Source of the DNA: Paraphysoderma sedebokerense
Lineage: Eukaryota > Blastocladiomycota > Physodermatomycetes > Physodermatales > Physodermataceae
DNA: 64,000 bases
NCBI GenBank assembly: GCA_025602915.1
Contig: JAHLJZ010000009.1
Coordinates: 310,001-374,000 of the forward strand
Direction: 5' to 3'
A program made the translations under genes and the position numbers. The notes under the pieces are model-generated. The model ran no database searches, was not told the origin of the DNA, and saw only the letters and a list, made by a program, of their open reading frames with translations. The stretch's first letter is position 1. Each line of letters starts with the position of its first letter. Positions 35,053 through 46,895 of this stretch are shown in pieces.

Positions 35053-35469
35053 TGAACATTTTTCGCAGAGTTTTGTTTGCTAGAATTGGACAGAAAAAGC
35101 AGTCGGTCATGTTTGTATTAAAAGAAGCATCTTTGATATGGAAACGAAGGTTCACTGATTAACCGGCTTTCGGTTGTGTGTGGGTATCGTCTTTCTGATT
35201 AAGATGCTTGTTGTATTGACATGGTTGATGGTGGGCTATTGTTGCACTCAGCTATCCAAATCGTATATTCCTTATGTTTCTTCTCGATCTCAATAGTGTC
35301 TTTGTATTTGTATTATAAATTAAAAAGATTGTAGTTGTTTGGAATACAAGACGTCAGATTTGAATTCAATCTTCTCGCAATACCTGCAACAATCATTAAC
35401 GACATTGTTGCACTAGCGATGAACAAACGATTGGGTTTGGTAAAAATAGATAATCTATATTCGCTTCTT
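35053..35469. other. Convergent intergenic region
   Basis: 3' flank of NAA50 and of the minus-strand coding segment that follows. Nothing else seen. Confidence 0.45.
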
Positions 35470-35860
35470 ATCGTTATATCACATCACCAGGTGGTTTAAC
35501 GAAACATTCATCCACATAGAATTCCATCTTGGTCTCCAATCTTCTGATGTCTAATCGTTCTCTCCGTGCATGATTCACTACCTTTAACATGAACTCTTCA
35601 AAGTTCCATGCGCATAAATAATTCTCCCCGCTTTTGAATACCAAATCCTCGTTCTCTTTGGTCCAATAAGCTGCAAAACCATTTTTGCAACTCCTGAAGC
35701 TCGGCTGTTGAAATTTGTCACTTCGATCAATCTGACCAACCCAATCCGGCGTATTATGCCAAGACTGCTACAACCATACCGATCAGTAACAGACCAGTGC
35801 TTATCCGTTGTAACAACAAGTCATAATTTCTCTTTGCATTCTTAGGCTTTTTCAATATCT
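35470..35860 (-). CDS. Unassigned coding-like segment, possibly two exons
   Basis: On the minus strand the segment from about 35735 to 35472 reads KFQQPSFRSCKNGFAAYWTK, then VFKSGENYLCAWNFEEFMLK and RRERLDIRRLETKMEFYVDE, ending CFVKPPGDVI and a stop: well-formed protein sequence with no family I recognise. A second stretch just upstream (about 35857-35782) reads AKEILKKPKNAKRNYDLLLQ followed by a hydrophobic RISTGLLLIGM. A 41-base GTTGTA...GGTCAG intron would join the two in frame. No convincing first exon was found between here and the PEN-2 stop at 35921. It may be a small membrane-protein gene whose start I cannot place. Confidence 0.4.
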
Positions 35861-35920
35861 CCTTTGCCTGTCACCATCATCAGGTCACCACCACAACCGG
35901 CGCACCAGTGAATCAATTCA

Positions 35921-36494
35921 TCACCATCCTTCAGGAATCACAACAGTCAATTGGTCACCCAATATTCCCCAGTTATTTCGGTTTACGAGAAATATAGATA
36001 ACCATGTTGTTGTAATAATTGTCCAGAGGAGAGTCAATGAAAGTGAGATTTTGATGTCTTTTGTGAAGTTACGGGGAGGCGGGAAACGTCGGGTAAGATG
36101 GAATACGCAGGGGAGTAGAATCAAGTAAAATGAAGTAACATTAATGGAATAACAATAATAATGAACGAAACAGAAATTGTGTTAATTTCACTGATACAGT
36201 TTCATTTTAAGAATACAGCATCTCCATGACTGTTCGAATGAATAGAATATCTCTTGTACAATTGTCTCGGACAAGAACAAACCACCGGAAACCTCAAACT
36301 GAAGGGAGAAAAGATAACATACTGTTCAAGACAGTTCCTTTGACTTGATTTCTCTCGGGTTTTTGAATTTCAGGATACATATACATGGCGTGAATAATCC
36401 AAAGTAAAGGTAGAAAAGCGAATCCACCGTAGTACATTATTCGTGAGACTCTTAGCAGGTCAGTGTCTGGGAGAGAATGGAGTGGTTTCGGCAT
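35921..36494 (-). CDS. PSENEN: Gamma-secretase subunit PEN-2
   Basis: Two exons (36494..36323 and 36058..35921) join in phase 1, giving about 102 aa, the normal family length (human 101). Residues about 18-35, RIMYYGGFAFLPLLWIIHAM, match human RKYYLGGFAFLPFLW. NQVKGTVLN aligns with SQIKGYV, and the second exon TLLWTIITTTWLSIFLVNRN, then NWGILGDQLTVVIPEGW, matches the human end RWGALGDYLSFTIPLG. PEN-2 is a small membrane protein that activates presenilin endoproteolysis in gamma-secretase. It sits just downstream of the acyltransferase gene on the same strand. Confidence 0.92.
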
Positions 36495-36880
36495 TGCGTT
36501 TCTTGAATAATGAGAGAGAAAGAAAGATAGTGCGGTAATAATGAAAGCTACACAAGTAGAGAAGTGGGAGATTGATTAAAGGCGGAACTGGTGGAAAACC
36601 GTTTGGTGGGGTTGGAGGTATCTGAAAGTTCACGCTGCACGTATTAAAATAGACTATTTCGTGCAATTTACTACAGAAAATATAGTTTCTAAATATTATA
36701 TGAATACATAGCTAAATTATAGAGATAACACATGAATCGACGATACTATGAACCTACAGAATACAACAGGTTCAAAATCCAAATTCAAATTGATCAGGAT
36801 TCCACAACTTTTCCAACTGATCTTTGTCTGAGGGGTCTTAGAACCCCACAATCCCTCATCATTCAATCTACAAAGTACTA

Positions 36881-38860
36881 TCAGATATTCTCTCTGATCC
36901 AGACTCGCTCGGTTTTGTACCATCCCGTGCCACCATCTTTCTTCCGTTCCTTCGGCCAACCAGTTTCATCCACTGTTTTCCACTTTTGCACAACGTTGTC
37001 CCAATTCCACTTTACAGCTTTCAAATCTTCCACAACGTTACTAAATTCTTTTTTCTCCAGTTTGATTCCTACTTGTTTCGGAAAAGACTCTAACTGTTTC
37101 TTCTGAGTTTCGTTTAATTGTCTCATGATATAAGGAGGAATAGGCGTAACGGGATTAAAAGGACCAAATTCCAAAGAATTGTAAAAACTTTCTTCCAATG
37201 GTTGACTGAATAATTCAGATTCGGTGAGAAGATGCTGAAGATCACGGAATGCTTTGTTGCGTTTATGAACCAATTCTGCTACTTTGTTAGAGTCGGTCGA
37301 AGAAGGCGATAACGAATGCCTTAACAGTTCATAGATTCCTTTTAAAGAAAGTATCCTCGGCATATTTTTATCTAATAGATCCAGGTATGTCATAGAAATG
37401 ATAGGCAGACCGAATACACTGAAGAAAAGGCCTGACGTTCCGTAGAATATCGAGAATAAGATGATGTAAACCAAATAGAGAATAGGCAGCCCCAGAAATG
37501 TGGTTAGACCCATAATTTGAGCGTTACATTCAACATATATTTCCTTTCTTATGAGGCGATAGGCAATGAATTGAAGTGGTGAATGAAGTAACAGGCCAGG
37601 GAGAAGAATGGGTACCACCGAGAGGGTGGAAAAGAAGGTAAAGATGAATGATGGGAGGAGTGACAAGAAAGTAGGTTTTGCTGAAGGAGTAAGATAGGCA
37701 GTTACATCTGTGTCTCGGATTTGGAGATCTCGCAGTAAATTGTAGTAATCGAGAAGGGACTGTTTTACTGTGGGAATGGATGGATGAGACGAAAGTGAAG
37801 AGAATAATGTGATAAAACTAGATGAGGTAAATTTCGAGGTTAATATATCGCCAGTAATGGAAGAAATACAAATAATAATTTTCTGCTTGCCTTTGCGATA
37901 TCGACAAATATTCCGTTAGATCCAGGTAATCATAGGGGATGGTTAGGCGGCGAGCCATACGGGCAGCGTTTAAAGACTCCCTTTAAAATATTTAACAATG
38001 TGAGACCAAAGGCATCATACTGACACGAAAGTTCATAGACAGTAAAGTTACCAATCTGGCGCATTCAAGGTAACAGTTTTCATTGCTTCAGTAATAATTT
38101 GGGTAACTTTTTTCACAGTCGCCTTTCGATCCTTTACAAACTCATCAACGTATTTATCTACGTATATAGGAGTTCCATATCTGATGTCCAATATCTAGAT
38201 AAGCCTTCAAGTTCTGAAGCAGGTAGGAATGCAGAATACATACGTCACAATGACAACAGATCGCCATTTATCTTTTTGAATGTAGTTTAATCCAACGGGA
38301 ATCACTGGAGCCGGCGGACTGTTGGATTCTTTTGCAAAGAGCGCATATTCGAGGGCGGCCTATGGATTAAATGGCCTGGAATTAACACAATAGTCGGACA
38401 GAAAGAAATGACGACAACAATCGCACCCAAGATATCCCGTCTTTCACAACAATCATATGCGGCAGAGTATATGAAGTGCCTGAATCCGGACAAAAACATA
38501 TATCGAATTAGAACTGATGTAGTCTGTTGTCAATTCCTTCATCCAAACAGGTTACCTTCAGGGAAAATACCCATCAATTCTCCTTTTGCCAACATGTTAA
38601 CCGTACTTTGAAACAAATTCTCGTTCTGCTTTGCATTTCTCTCAACAGGTACTGCACCAAGTCCATCAAAAATGTAACCTAAGAAGCCAAGTCCAGGGAG
38701 CGAATGAGTCCACTAAACAAAAACGCTTGGTGCATCTCTGAAATAAATACCTGTCACTGGGTGAGCCCAAATACTCGATTTCGCCCAGTAATGATTCTGT
38801 CGGCCATTTGGTGTCGTTATAATTAAAAGGCCGGGGTCAATAACCATATTGTTGTGGGTA
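36881..38860 (-). CDS. Glycerol-3-phosphate/DHAP acyltransferase, Sct1/Gpt2 type (N-terminus unresolved)
   Basis: At least eight exons. The first resolved exon (from 38860) gives THNNMVIDPGLLIITTPNGR, then NHYWAKSSIWAHP. Further joins give LPGLGFLGYIFDGLGAVPVE, LAKGELMGIFPEG|TSYTLPHMIVVKDGISW and AALEYALFAKESNSPPAPVI (PVGLNY), IRYGTPIYVDKYVDEF, and NAARMARRLTIPYDYLDLTE. FPEGTS and G-V-P-V-x-R are PlsC/GPAT blocks II-III. The last exon has hydrophobic segments LLLHSPLQFIAYRLIRKEIY and YLVYIILFSIFYG, then a charged cytosolic tail. The enzyme makes lysophosphatidate at the ER. The HxxxxD block appears as THNNMVID (H-N-N-M-V-I-D spacing typical of the fungal subfamily). Exons before 38860 were not identified. 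Confidence 0.85.
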
Positions 38861-39979
38861 CTTTGTCAAATGAAATTAGATAGGAAACCAAAACGTGTTA
38901 GTACGAATTGAAAAGAAGATATGAATGAGGGGACCAGGGTACCTTGACCTATCAAATATGCACATTGCAAGTAAAAATAGGATAAACAAGTTAGTTCATC
39001 ATGTTTGTTCCAATACATTGGCAGGGTATAGAGTATAAGACCACAGTAGGATCTGACGACTTTAAGACTACTCTCGAAAAAGTTGTCCGTTCTTTCACCC
39101 AAGATTTTCAAATTCGAACAGTAAAAAAATGGAGAGTTGCCAATACATACAAAAAGCAAGGCCCAGATTTGGGGACATTTTCGTTGCCATTCACTATGAT
39201 CTTGTGAAAAAGGGCTTTGAGAGCGTACTGGGCCCCGTAATAAGTTAAGTCATAGATAAACGGCATCTGCTTCGTAGGTTAGGCGCTGATTAAAATTGGT
39301 TAAATAAAATCCGCAGATGCGAGTTTAAATAGACGCTATTCACATACCTCAAGATGTATCTATGCTGTGGTGGTTAAACTATGGCCCTGGTAAGTTGCCA
39401 GTCCGTGCGGTTTTGTTGAAATTGAAAACAAGCGCAACAAGCGGACGGTCTTGTGATGAAATAATGACTTTACAATCACAACTGCGGAAATGACAACGTA
39501 AGTTTTTAGCAATGTTCTCAATGTATTCAGGGTGAATTAATGAAATTCCCGACTGTATTGGATAAGAATGTAAGGATTGAAGTGTTGGGAGTACAAAATA
39601 AATTTCCCAATTGTTTTTTGAATGCCTTCGCCTCACCCCGGTCCCTGGCACCTATATTTCAAAAAAGAGTACAGATTCCAGGAAAATGTGTTGAAGGAGC
39701 AGCAGGAAGTTGTTAATTTAGTTTAACTTAATATTAAATTCAAGTTTTCTTTATATATTTATCTTCTTAGTTCTGACAAAATTGAGTTCAATGTCTACAC
39801 ACTGAAACATATATTACATTGCAGGATAAAAGGAATGATGGCGTTACAGAATTTATATGATAAAAATAAAGCATATATTTACACAAAATATTAAAAAATT
39901 CTGTTACTGACTGTTTTTTTGTGGATACTGCAGGTCGACCTCTTGGTTTAGATTCGGATAATTACTGCTTTCTGACTTT
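38861..39979. other. Region upstream of the acyltransferase; small plus-strand frame
   Basis: Should contain the missing first acyltransferase exon(s) on the minus strand. A plus-strand 68-codon frame at 39001-39207 (WQGIEYKTTVGSDDFKTTLE) looks protein-like but has no recognised domain. The part next to 39979 is the AT-rich 3' flank of the homeobox gene. Confidence 0.35.
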
Positions 39980-41405
39980 TTACCAAGCAACCAATGAATT
40001 CAAATATTCAACACCTGCAACATTTTGCTGAGAGTTTTGCATGAATTGCATGTTCATAGCATCGTTATGTTGATTAGCATTTGAATTCAATGTCTGAAAG
40101 GGGGATCTTGTTTGATCGAGCGCATTGGAGTATTGAACTCGTTGCTTGAGTTCAGTAAAAGAAACATCTGATTCAGGAGTGAGAATGCTGGAAAGAGGGG
40201 TTTCTGGTTGAGGAGCACTTTCAGCTTGTTGGAAACCGTGAGACGGGATGAATATCGGCGCTGGTTTGATTGAAGGAGACAACGATTGCGGGGATTGAGT
40301 TTGTTGAGGATGAACTTGATGAGCTTGCTGTTGTTGGTTTTGGGGCATGGTCAGGTACGGATCAAATTGAAGTTGGCCAGCCATCAAAGACTGTTGTTGT
40401 GGGTTGTTTGGTGTTTGGGGGGAATGAAGTGAAGGGGATTGAAGAGCTGGGGAAGGAAGAGGGGGAAGATGTGACAGATTTAATCCCATTGGATTCATGT
40501 TCATATTCAAATGAGACATATTCATTGACATGTCCATTGGAAGGCCCATGAGAGATGCTCCTTGAAAGGTAGCAGGGCAGGAATTACGACGGTTGTTGGC
40601 AAACGATGGGCTAAAATTGACGTTCTTCTGACCTGCGGAAGCATTAGAGCCCTGTTGTTGAAGAGCCTTTTTCTTCATTTTGAGACGGTGGTATTGTCTT
40701 TGATTTTGAAACCAAATCTACATGAGCAGTCAAGGTGTTAAAAATGAGGACTTGAATGGAGCACCACGGTCTGAATTGCTTGCAGCAGTAGAATAATAAA
40801 AGTCATGCTACGAAATTCGCAATAGTAACGACATTTACCTGGATTGTTCTGACTGGAATGTTCAGCTCCTTGGAAAGTTGCTCTTTCGTTGCTTTGTCCG
40901 GGAAGTAAGTCAAACTATAGACTCTTTTTAACACGGAGGTTTGCTCTCTAGTCAATCTACTGCGTTTAACAGATGCTGAGGAGTCATCCGAATCCTTAAG
41001 TTCTTCCTCTCCCTCGGCGTGTGCATGGCTATGATCGCCGTTACTGGAGGTACTATTTGAACTGTAGCGTGACTCCAACGAGGATCGTCGACGGGTAGCG
41101 TTCAAAGAATCTGAGTTTGGGGACGTGGAAGGCGTGGTAGAGGGTGTCGGGATGAGGGACCCGTTCGCGCCATCTTCGGGAATTGAGGGCAGAAGGAAGG
41201 AGAACCCCGAGTTTGCGTCTCCGTTGTCGCTGGCAGAGGGAGTACCTGGTTGAGAATCGAAGGCCGACAACAGACTGGATTGAGCGGAGACCAGAGTGTG
41301 CTCGAGGGATATGGCCTGACCCAAGCCGTGCTGGGCGAGCGGCGGTGGGTATGCGGCGGACAGGGTGTGTCTGCGCTGGCTGATTGCGGGGAACTGGGGC
41401 ATCAT
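39980..41405 (-). CDS. Homeodomain transcription factor
   Basis: Two exons (41405..40839 and 40717..39980) join in phase 0, giving about 434 aa. The homeodomain spans the splice: KRSRLTREQTSVLKRVYSLT, FPDKATKEQLSKELNIPVRT, IQ|IWFQNQRQYHRLKMKKK, with the invariant W-F-x-N-x-R of helix 3 kept as WFQNQR. It sits mid-protein (about residues 148-207), flanked by a Ser/Pro/Thr-rich N-terminus with an acidic stretch, and by a Gln/Met/Asn/Pro-rich C-terminus of the kind seen in activation domains. A sequence-specific nuclear regulator is inferred; the target genes are unknown. CCAAT boxes lie upstream in the divergent promoter region. Confidence 0.93.
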
Positions 41406-43116
41406 GACCGTTGAGAGATGGGAATAAAAATGAGTATAGGATAAAGAGTGTGTGCTGAAGGAGCAATCCGAGTTTAATTCAGTTATCAGAAAGCCAGGGC
41501 CGGTCCTTTAATGACGAGGAACGGACGGATTCACCTTTAAATGGGATTGGACGCGCATGGATGGTCAAGCCACGAAATTAATTGGCTCCGGCCAATCAGC
41601 GCGCGCAAGGAGGTGGCTAGCGCAGCGTGGTGGGACAGCAAATTAATTCTCGTAGCCAATCCACTCCCTTGAATGGCCATTTATTATCGCATATTATCCT
41701 GCTATGCTCTCGGCACAAGCCCGCCCTCCCTTTGTGCCAATACAATTCCTTTGTCTTAATGTTTCACACAATCTATTTGTTTTTTCTGACAAGCATCTGC
41801 GTTCAGTGTGCCGCCCCATGTGTCATGTTCCACTGGTTTGCATCACCGGAACTTTAGTCCGCCTTGCTCAATAGGGCCACAAATTCGCGGATGGTGACCA
41901 ACGTCCCAACGACAGAGAAACTGAAAAATTATCCTTGGTTGCAATGCTGACGTCTTTGTAAAAATTAATGCATTACAGTTATACATCGCGTCCACATTCA
42001 GCTTTGCCATTACACCCGACATGAACAACATTCCTCTGCTGGCCGCTGGGATTTTGGTGCGCGGTGCCAAAAATAGCTTGTTGACCTAATTAATGTATCT
42101 CCGTTGCAGCATGCCAAGTCCACTGAATGTTACAATATCTCTTCGGATACTCCCGTTCCGAAATGACTCTAAATTAAGATATAGTTTGAGTTGTGCGTTG
42201 ATTGGAGTCTTGCCCTATCATTGCTACTCGGCAATTCCAAGCTGCTGAACATTGGCATTCGGCCTAATATTATGCTAACGTTCATCATATGGTACAGCGC
42301 TCCAGATGTGGCACCCACCCACATGCGATGCAGTGCAATTCGACTATGTGCGCTTGCCAAAATTGCATTTTAGCAAGGATGGTTATCATTTCCAGAAGGC
42401 TGGGCCCATCCAATATAGAGTAAAATTCTCCGCAAATTCACTTACAGTTTTGACGATGACTGATTAATACAATGCTCACGTAATAATTTTGTGGAGTGCG
42501 AGCTGTGACATTGTCGCACAAATTGATGAATACGAGCACATGCAATTTCGAAATTATTGCTCAGATAGAGTTCTGCGACCTCACATCACGATGATCGTGA
42601 CACTTGTTAAATTGTATCGGCAATCTTGCCGAGTCAATAATCAGTTGAGAGTACACAGCATATTGCTATCTACCCGCTCGAAAAAGATGCTTTATGTGAA
42701 GCTGCATTTTAGTCGGAAGAAGCAATTGCGTCGGTTGCTTAACGAGTAAATTTTGGTCAATTTTGGTACAGCCAACGCAGCTGGAAACAGACACAATTTC
42801 AAAAATTTACACTCCATTTGGGATGCTGACAGCTGAAGGCAAAATTTTACCGGGGGCTGAACTGATACTGGAGGCCTTCAGATGCGAACATATTTGACGA
42901 ATTCCGGCTTCCAAATATTTCAACTCAGGTTCATAGCTAAAGTGATTTAAGCGGATCATTTAAGCCTTAGCGTGGTCACCAAGCTTTTGGTGCGTGGGCC
43001 TCGTCACAGGAAGATCTTTTGCCAGTCGCCGCCATCTCGTCAGGAATTCCCGAAAATAGCAATTGCGGCCGTAAAGAGTCAAAAACTCTTCAGATATCTT
43101 GTAAATCAAATTGATA
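41406..43116. promoter_or_regulatory. Long divergent promoter region with CCAAT boxes
   Basis: About 1.7 kb between the divergent homeobox and O-methyltransferase genes. CCAAT-type boxes occur near the homeobox start: TTGGCTCC and GGCCAATCAG (about 41580-41600) and AGCCAATCCA (about 41656). Small frames within (42169-42749) have no domain. The length suits a regulated transcription-factor promoter. Confidence 0.45.
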
Positions 43117-44292
43117 ATGACTACTACAACAGACGAAAACGTTGAAGTGTATGTGTACATTCAGGGTTCCGCGAAACGTCTAATTTGGCCTTGGCCCTTC
43201 CTGAAGTCCTAACGTCCTTACGCTTTCCATCCTTTAATTATCATACTTTCATATTTTCGGACATTCTTTCGTTGCTGTATACTGTATAGCGCTGGCAAAG
43301 AACGAAAGTGTTTAGACTATGTTTTGGCTCACTCCGACAAAGGGAGCCCTGATTCAGTACTAGACGCAATTGACCGTTTCGCCAAAACGGAGGCCTGGAT
43401 GGTTTGTGTTGTGTCATTCAGATTTAGTAAGCAAACATATTGATTTTGGCTCTTGCTTGATAATGCTACATATAGATGAATGTTGGCGATGATAAAGGTA
43501 ATTCGAAACTGTCTGGCCTCTCGTATCAAAGGCTTTGCTGACTGTGTTTGATATCCAGGACCGATCGTCGACAATCTTGTCAAGTCTCGCTCTCCAACCA
43601 CTGTCGTCGAAATTGGAGGATACTGCGGGTATTCGGCTGTTAGGTTCGCTAGATTGTTAAAGAATACCCCGAACGCCCGTTACTTTTCATTCGAAGTGAA
43701 TCCAGAATATGCTGAGGTGGCTACGAAGGTATGGATTGGTGGTACCCTTTGGGATCAATGGCGTTTGTCAGCTCTTGATACGTTGTAGCGAACGATAGCA
43801 TAACCATTCTCAAATTATTTCATCTGTTTGCGTTACCGCTGTCTCTGCAATGTAGATCATCGCCCATGCCGGTCTCTCCTCAATTGTCACTTTAATTGTT
43901 TCACCGTTTTCTGATGGCCATAAACAATTGAAAGAAAAATATGGTATCCAAAATGTTGACGTCTTCTTCATTGATCACTGGAAAGATTTGTATTTGAGTG
44001 ATTGTAAAGTCATCTTGGGTAGCGGTTTGGCCAAGAAAGTGAGTGATGTTCCCGTATTCCTATAACTTGCGATTACCCTGCTTGCCTTTGACCAACTCAT
44101 CAAAACTAAAAATTATCACAGGGTACTCTACTGATAGCAGATAATGTAATTTATCCTGGTGCTCCAGATTACCTTGAATTTGTTCGTTCCCACCCAAAGT
44201 TGAAATCTAGAATGATTGATACCGTGTTGGAGTACACTGATGGAAAAAGAAAAGATGGAATAGAAGTCTCCGAAATCGTTGAAGCTTTGTGA
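43117..44292 (+). CDS. Catechol O-methyltransferase-like enzyme
   Basis: Six exons: 43117..43205, 43290..43401, 43476..43497 (only 22 bases), 43559..43728, 43856..44038 and 44122..44292. All phases agree. Translation gives ERKCLDYVLAHSDKGSPDSV, AIDRFAKTEAWM|MNVGDDKG|PIVDN, VVEIGGYCGYSAVRFARLL (SAM motif I), YFSFEVNPEYAEVATK|IIAHAG, DVFFIDHWKDLYL (catalytic D with H-W-K) and LLIADNVIYPGAPDYLEFVR (metal-binding D-N). This is the COMT order and spacing, including N-V-G-D-x-K-G, which only appears when the 22-base microexon is included. It transfers methyl from SAM to a catechol-type substrate. The first exon's donor (GTCCTA) is atypical, so the N-terminus is less certain. Confidence 0.9.
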
Positions 44293-44603
44293 GATATAGA
44301 AGTTCGAGCGTTTGAAAGTCATAAACATGTACTGTATTTTTATATTATTGTTCGACGTAATTCTCCAATGGAGGGTCAAAGTAAAAATAAATGTCCATGA
44401 ACTGGCATACATCATAAACCAAGACTATAAGAGAGTTGTGGTAAATCTCAATGAACATAGAATGCGAGGGAAGGTATCTCCGTATCAACGATTAGGGAGT
44501 GATTGATATTATATTGATAAACAAATCGGTGTATTCCGAACTTCATTCGCAACGCAACCTTCTATATTACATTAATGATACAATCGCAAAGACCAAGCTA
44601 TAA
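44293..44603. other. Convergent intergenic region
   Basis: Short 3' flanks of the O-methyltransferase and desaturase genes. No feature seen. Confidence 0.5.
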
Positions 44604-46239
44604 TTATTCTTCCTTCGTGTTACTTAATCTCGCAACCCTAAATCTTGTCATCAAATTCCTAGCGGCATTGGAATGATCGTATACCTTCCCATTAAACTGA
44701 TCTGTCACGTTCTTTCCAAAACTGGTTTTCAAAAAACCTTTACCGCCCGGATGTTCGTCCACAAAATTTCCAACGTCGTACACAATGTCGTCGATGATTA
44801 TGAGCGACGATTTTTGCTGTAATTTTGCTTTAACTGATTGGTGACAGGTGTTAGTGGAAGGCGCCTCTGAGTCATGGAGATTTGAAATTCACTCACAATC
44901 AAGTTCCCTCCAAATAGGTAACTGTTCAATAGGAATGCCCCAATCTAACTGTTGTCTTTCAACGTCCAGTTTCTTTTGTTTCATCTGAATTGCACCCTTC
45001 TTTACTTCGTTGTCGGGGAACTTTTTGAGGTTATAGGTTATTCCGTAAAACGATAAAGCTTTGATCAACCACTTGGTGGGATCAAATTGATAAAACCGGA
45101 TCGCGTTACGATAGTCTATATCATTTTTGTTAATCTCTTTTGATTATATATCTTGAGCGAAATAGGCAGCAAGTCACCTTGGGGATATTGATGATGGAAG
45201 TTGTGATATCCTTCGCCGAAAGTCATTAATGCGGTTATAAAATGATCCCGGGGAGAAAGTTTATCATCGTAATTTGTCTAGAATGAATCAATATCGGGAG
45301 TGAGTTTATAACTATATATCATCTCATGGTGGAAGCCAGCAGTCTATAAACGAAACATACATCTCCAAGATAATGCGCCAAACTGTTAACACAAAACGTG
45401 GCGTGATGAACAAAAACCAACCGAGCGACAGCTGCGAAGAAAAATCCTCCCTTGTAGTCTCCCCAACCCAATCCAGCGATTACTGTCGGGAGAAGAAATC
45501 CCATGACAAGAGCAAAAAGCCCATAATATTTATGTTGAAATCGAACCAACGGATCGGCCATGAGATCAGAAATATCGACTGTTTTGAGTTTGTCGTTCTT
45601 CTTTTTAACCAACATCCAACCGATATGAGACCAAAATAGACCCTTGTGTGCGCTATAAGGGTCATCGTCGGTATCGGTATATCTATGGTGAGCACGATGA
45701 CCTTGGCACCTAAAAACCGTAAACGTCATTCACGGCGCTGAGTGAACCAAAAACACCCAGTTTATGGTGACGTACCACCACTTAATTGATCCTTCAACGG
45801 CGGCGCTCCCAGCTAGACACATCCATAGTTTGTATAAAAAATTCGAATCGTATGATTTGTGTGACCATAGCCTACAAATTTATTGGTAGTAAGTAATTCC
45901 GCGTAGTTCCGTACTTGGAACGTAATCGAGAGCACACCGATGATAGCCCGCAGTAATTCCGAGGCCGCTGAAATAGTAATACAAAAGCTTTTGGTTTCCA
46001 ATGAAAGAGATAAATTATTGTCATAAGGGATTCGTATTAGATATATGGGCTAGGTTTACTATAGAAACTAAATGACTTACTGTCCAGACAAGTGTTGGCC
46101 GTTGCAGCGGCACATATAAAAATCCGTAGATTGCCAACGCAGGAGTTACAGATAGCAATATCGCATGAACCCAGTTAACCCTGGACAAGATTGCTTTTAC
46201 ACCTTTCGTTTGCGAGGATGGAACTCTTTCGGATGCCAT
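44604..46239 (-). CDS. OLE1: Acyl-CoA delta-9 desaturase with C-terminal cytochrome b5 domain (Ole1 type)
   Basis: A multi-exon gene with its start at 46239 ([13 protein letters not shown]). Joins give [37 protein letters not shown] (H-box 1, HRLWSH), [28 protein letters not shown] (H-box 2, HRAHH) and [17 protein letters not shown] (H-box 3, HNFHH). The family's [14 protein letters not shown] follows. The C-terminal exons encode a cytochrome b5 module ([38 protein letters not shown]) that supplies electrons, as in fungal Ole1. It inserts the first double bond into stearoyl- or palmitoyl-CoA at the ER. All three His boxes are intact. Confidence 0.95.
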
Positions 46240-46895
46240 TTTCTTTCAATTGAGATGTGTTGCGTACCCAAATGCAGAAAAACCTGTTCCGACTGGGTAG
46301 GCAAAAGACAACGGAACTTTATATCAAATTTTCCATCGATTGCAGACCTTTTGACGAACAATGTAGCCAAATCAACTATGCTCGCCGCATGCGCCGTGTG
46401 ACATGTCTCGTGTGTCCGTTCTTACGCTTTTGCGAATTGATAAGGCTAATCCGTGGCTGGGGCCTTACGTTTTTCCCCGAAGCACGACTATTTCTACTAC
46501 AATAAACATGTGAAAGTGGTAGCAAGATTAGCGAGAGTGGAGAAATTATTTTCACATTCTAATCTCATCGATATTGATGAAACATTTATTAGTGACATAA
46601 GCATTTGGGACGTAGACGGTGGAACTGCCTCGAGTTTGATTCGCAGATCAAACGCGGATTATTTTGGCACACTTTGATCCGTCGCAGGAGGGAACTCGGA
46701 CGAGATCGGAAAGATAGCAAATGCATTCCGTGTTTCGCATACCATTAAGCCATTAAGCAATCCAGTATTACGAGCACCGTCAACTCTAAAATGTTGTTCC
46801 CAAATATTATCAGGAGAAAATCGGCACATCATGGTATCGCTGCAAAATTTCAATTATTTAATCAATATTTACAACATTAGAAATTCTACAAAATT
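46240..46895. other. Intergenic region
   Basis: Promoter of the desaturase and 3' flank of CDK8. A minus-strand 60-codon frame at 46659-46853 follows an AG but has no partner exon or domain. Not called. Confidence 0.45.

Noticed and set aside
42169-42749. Small frames on both strands in the homeobox/O-methyltransferase spacer
   Set aside because: They overlap each other on opposite strands and show no domain or conserved pattern.
46659-46853. A minus-strand 64-codon frame after an AG
   Set aside because: The CDK8 coding sequence already ends cleanly at 46896, and no donor or upstream exon pairs with this frame.
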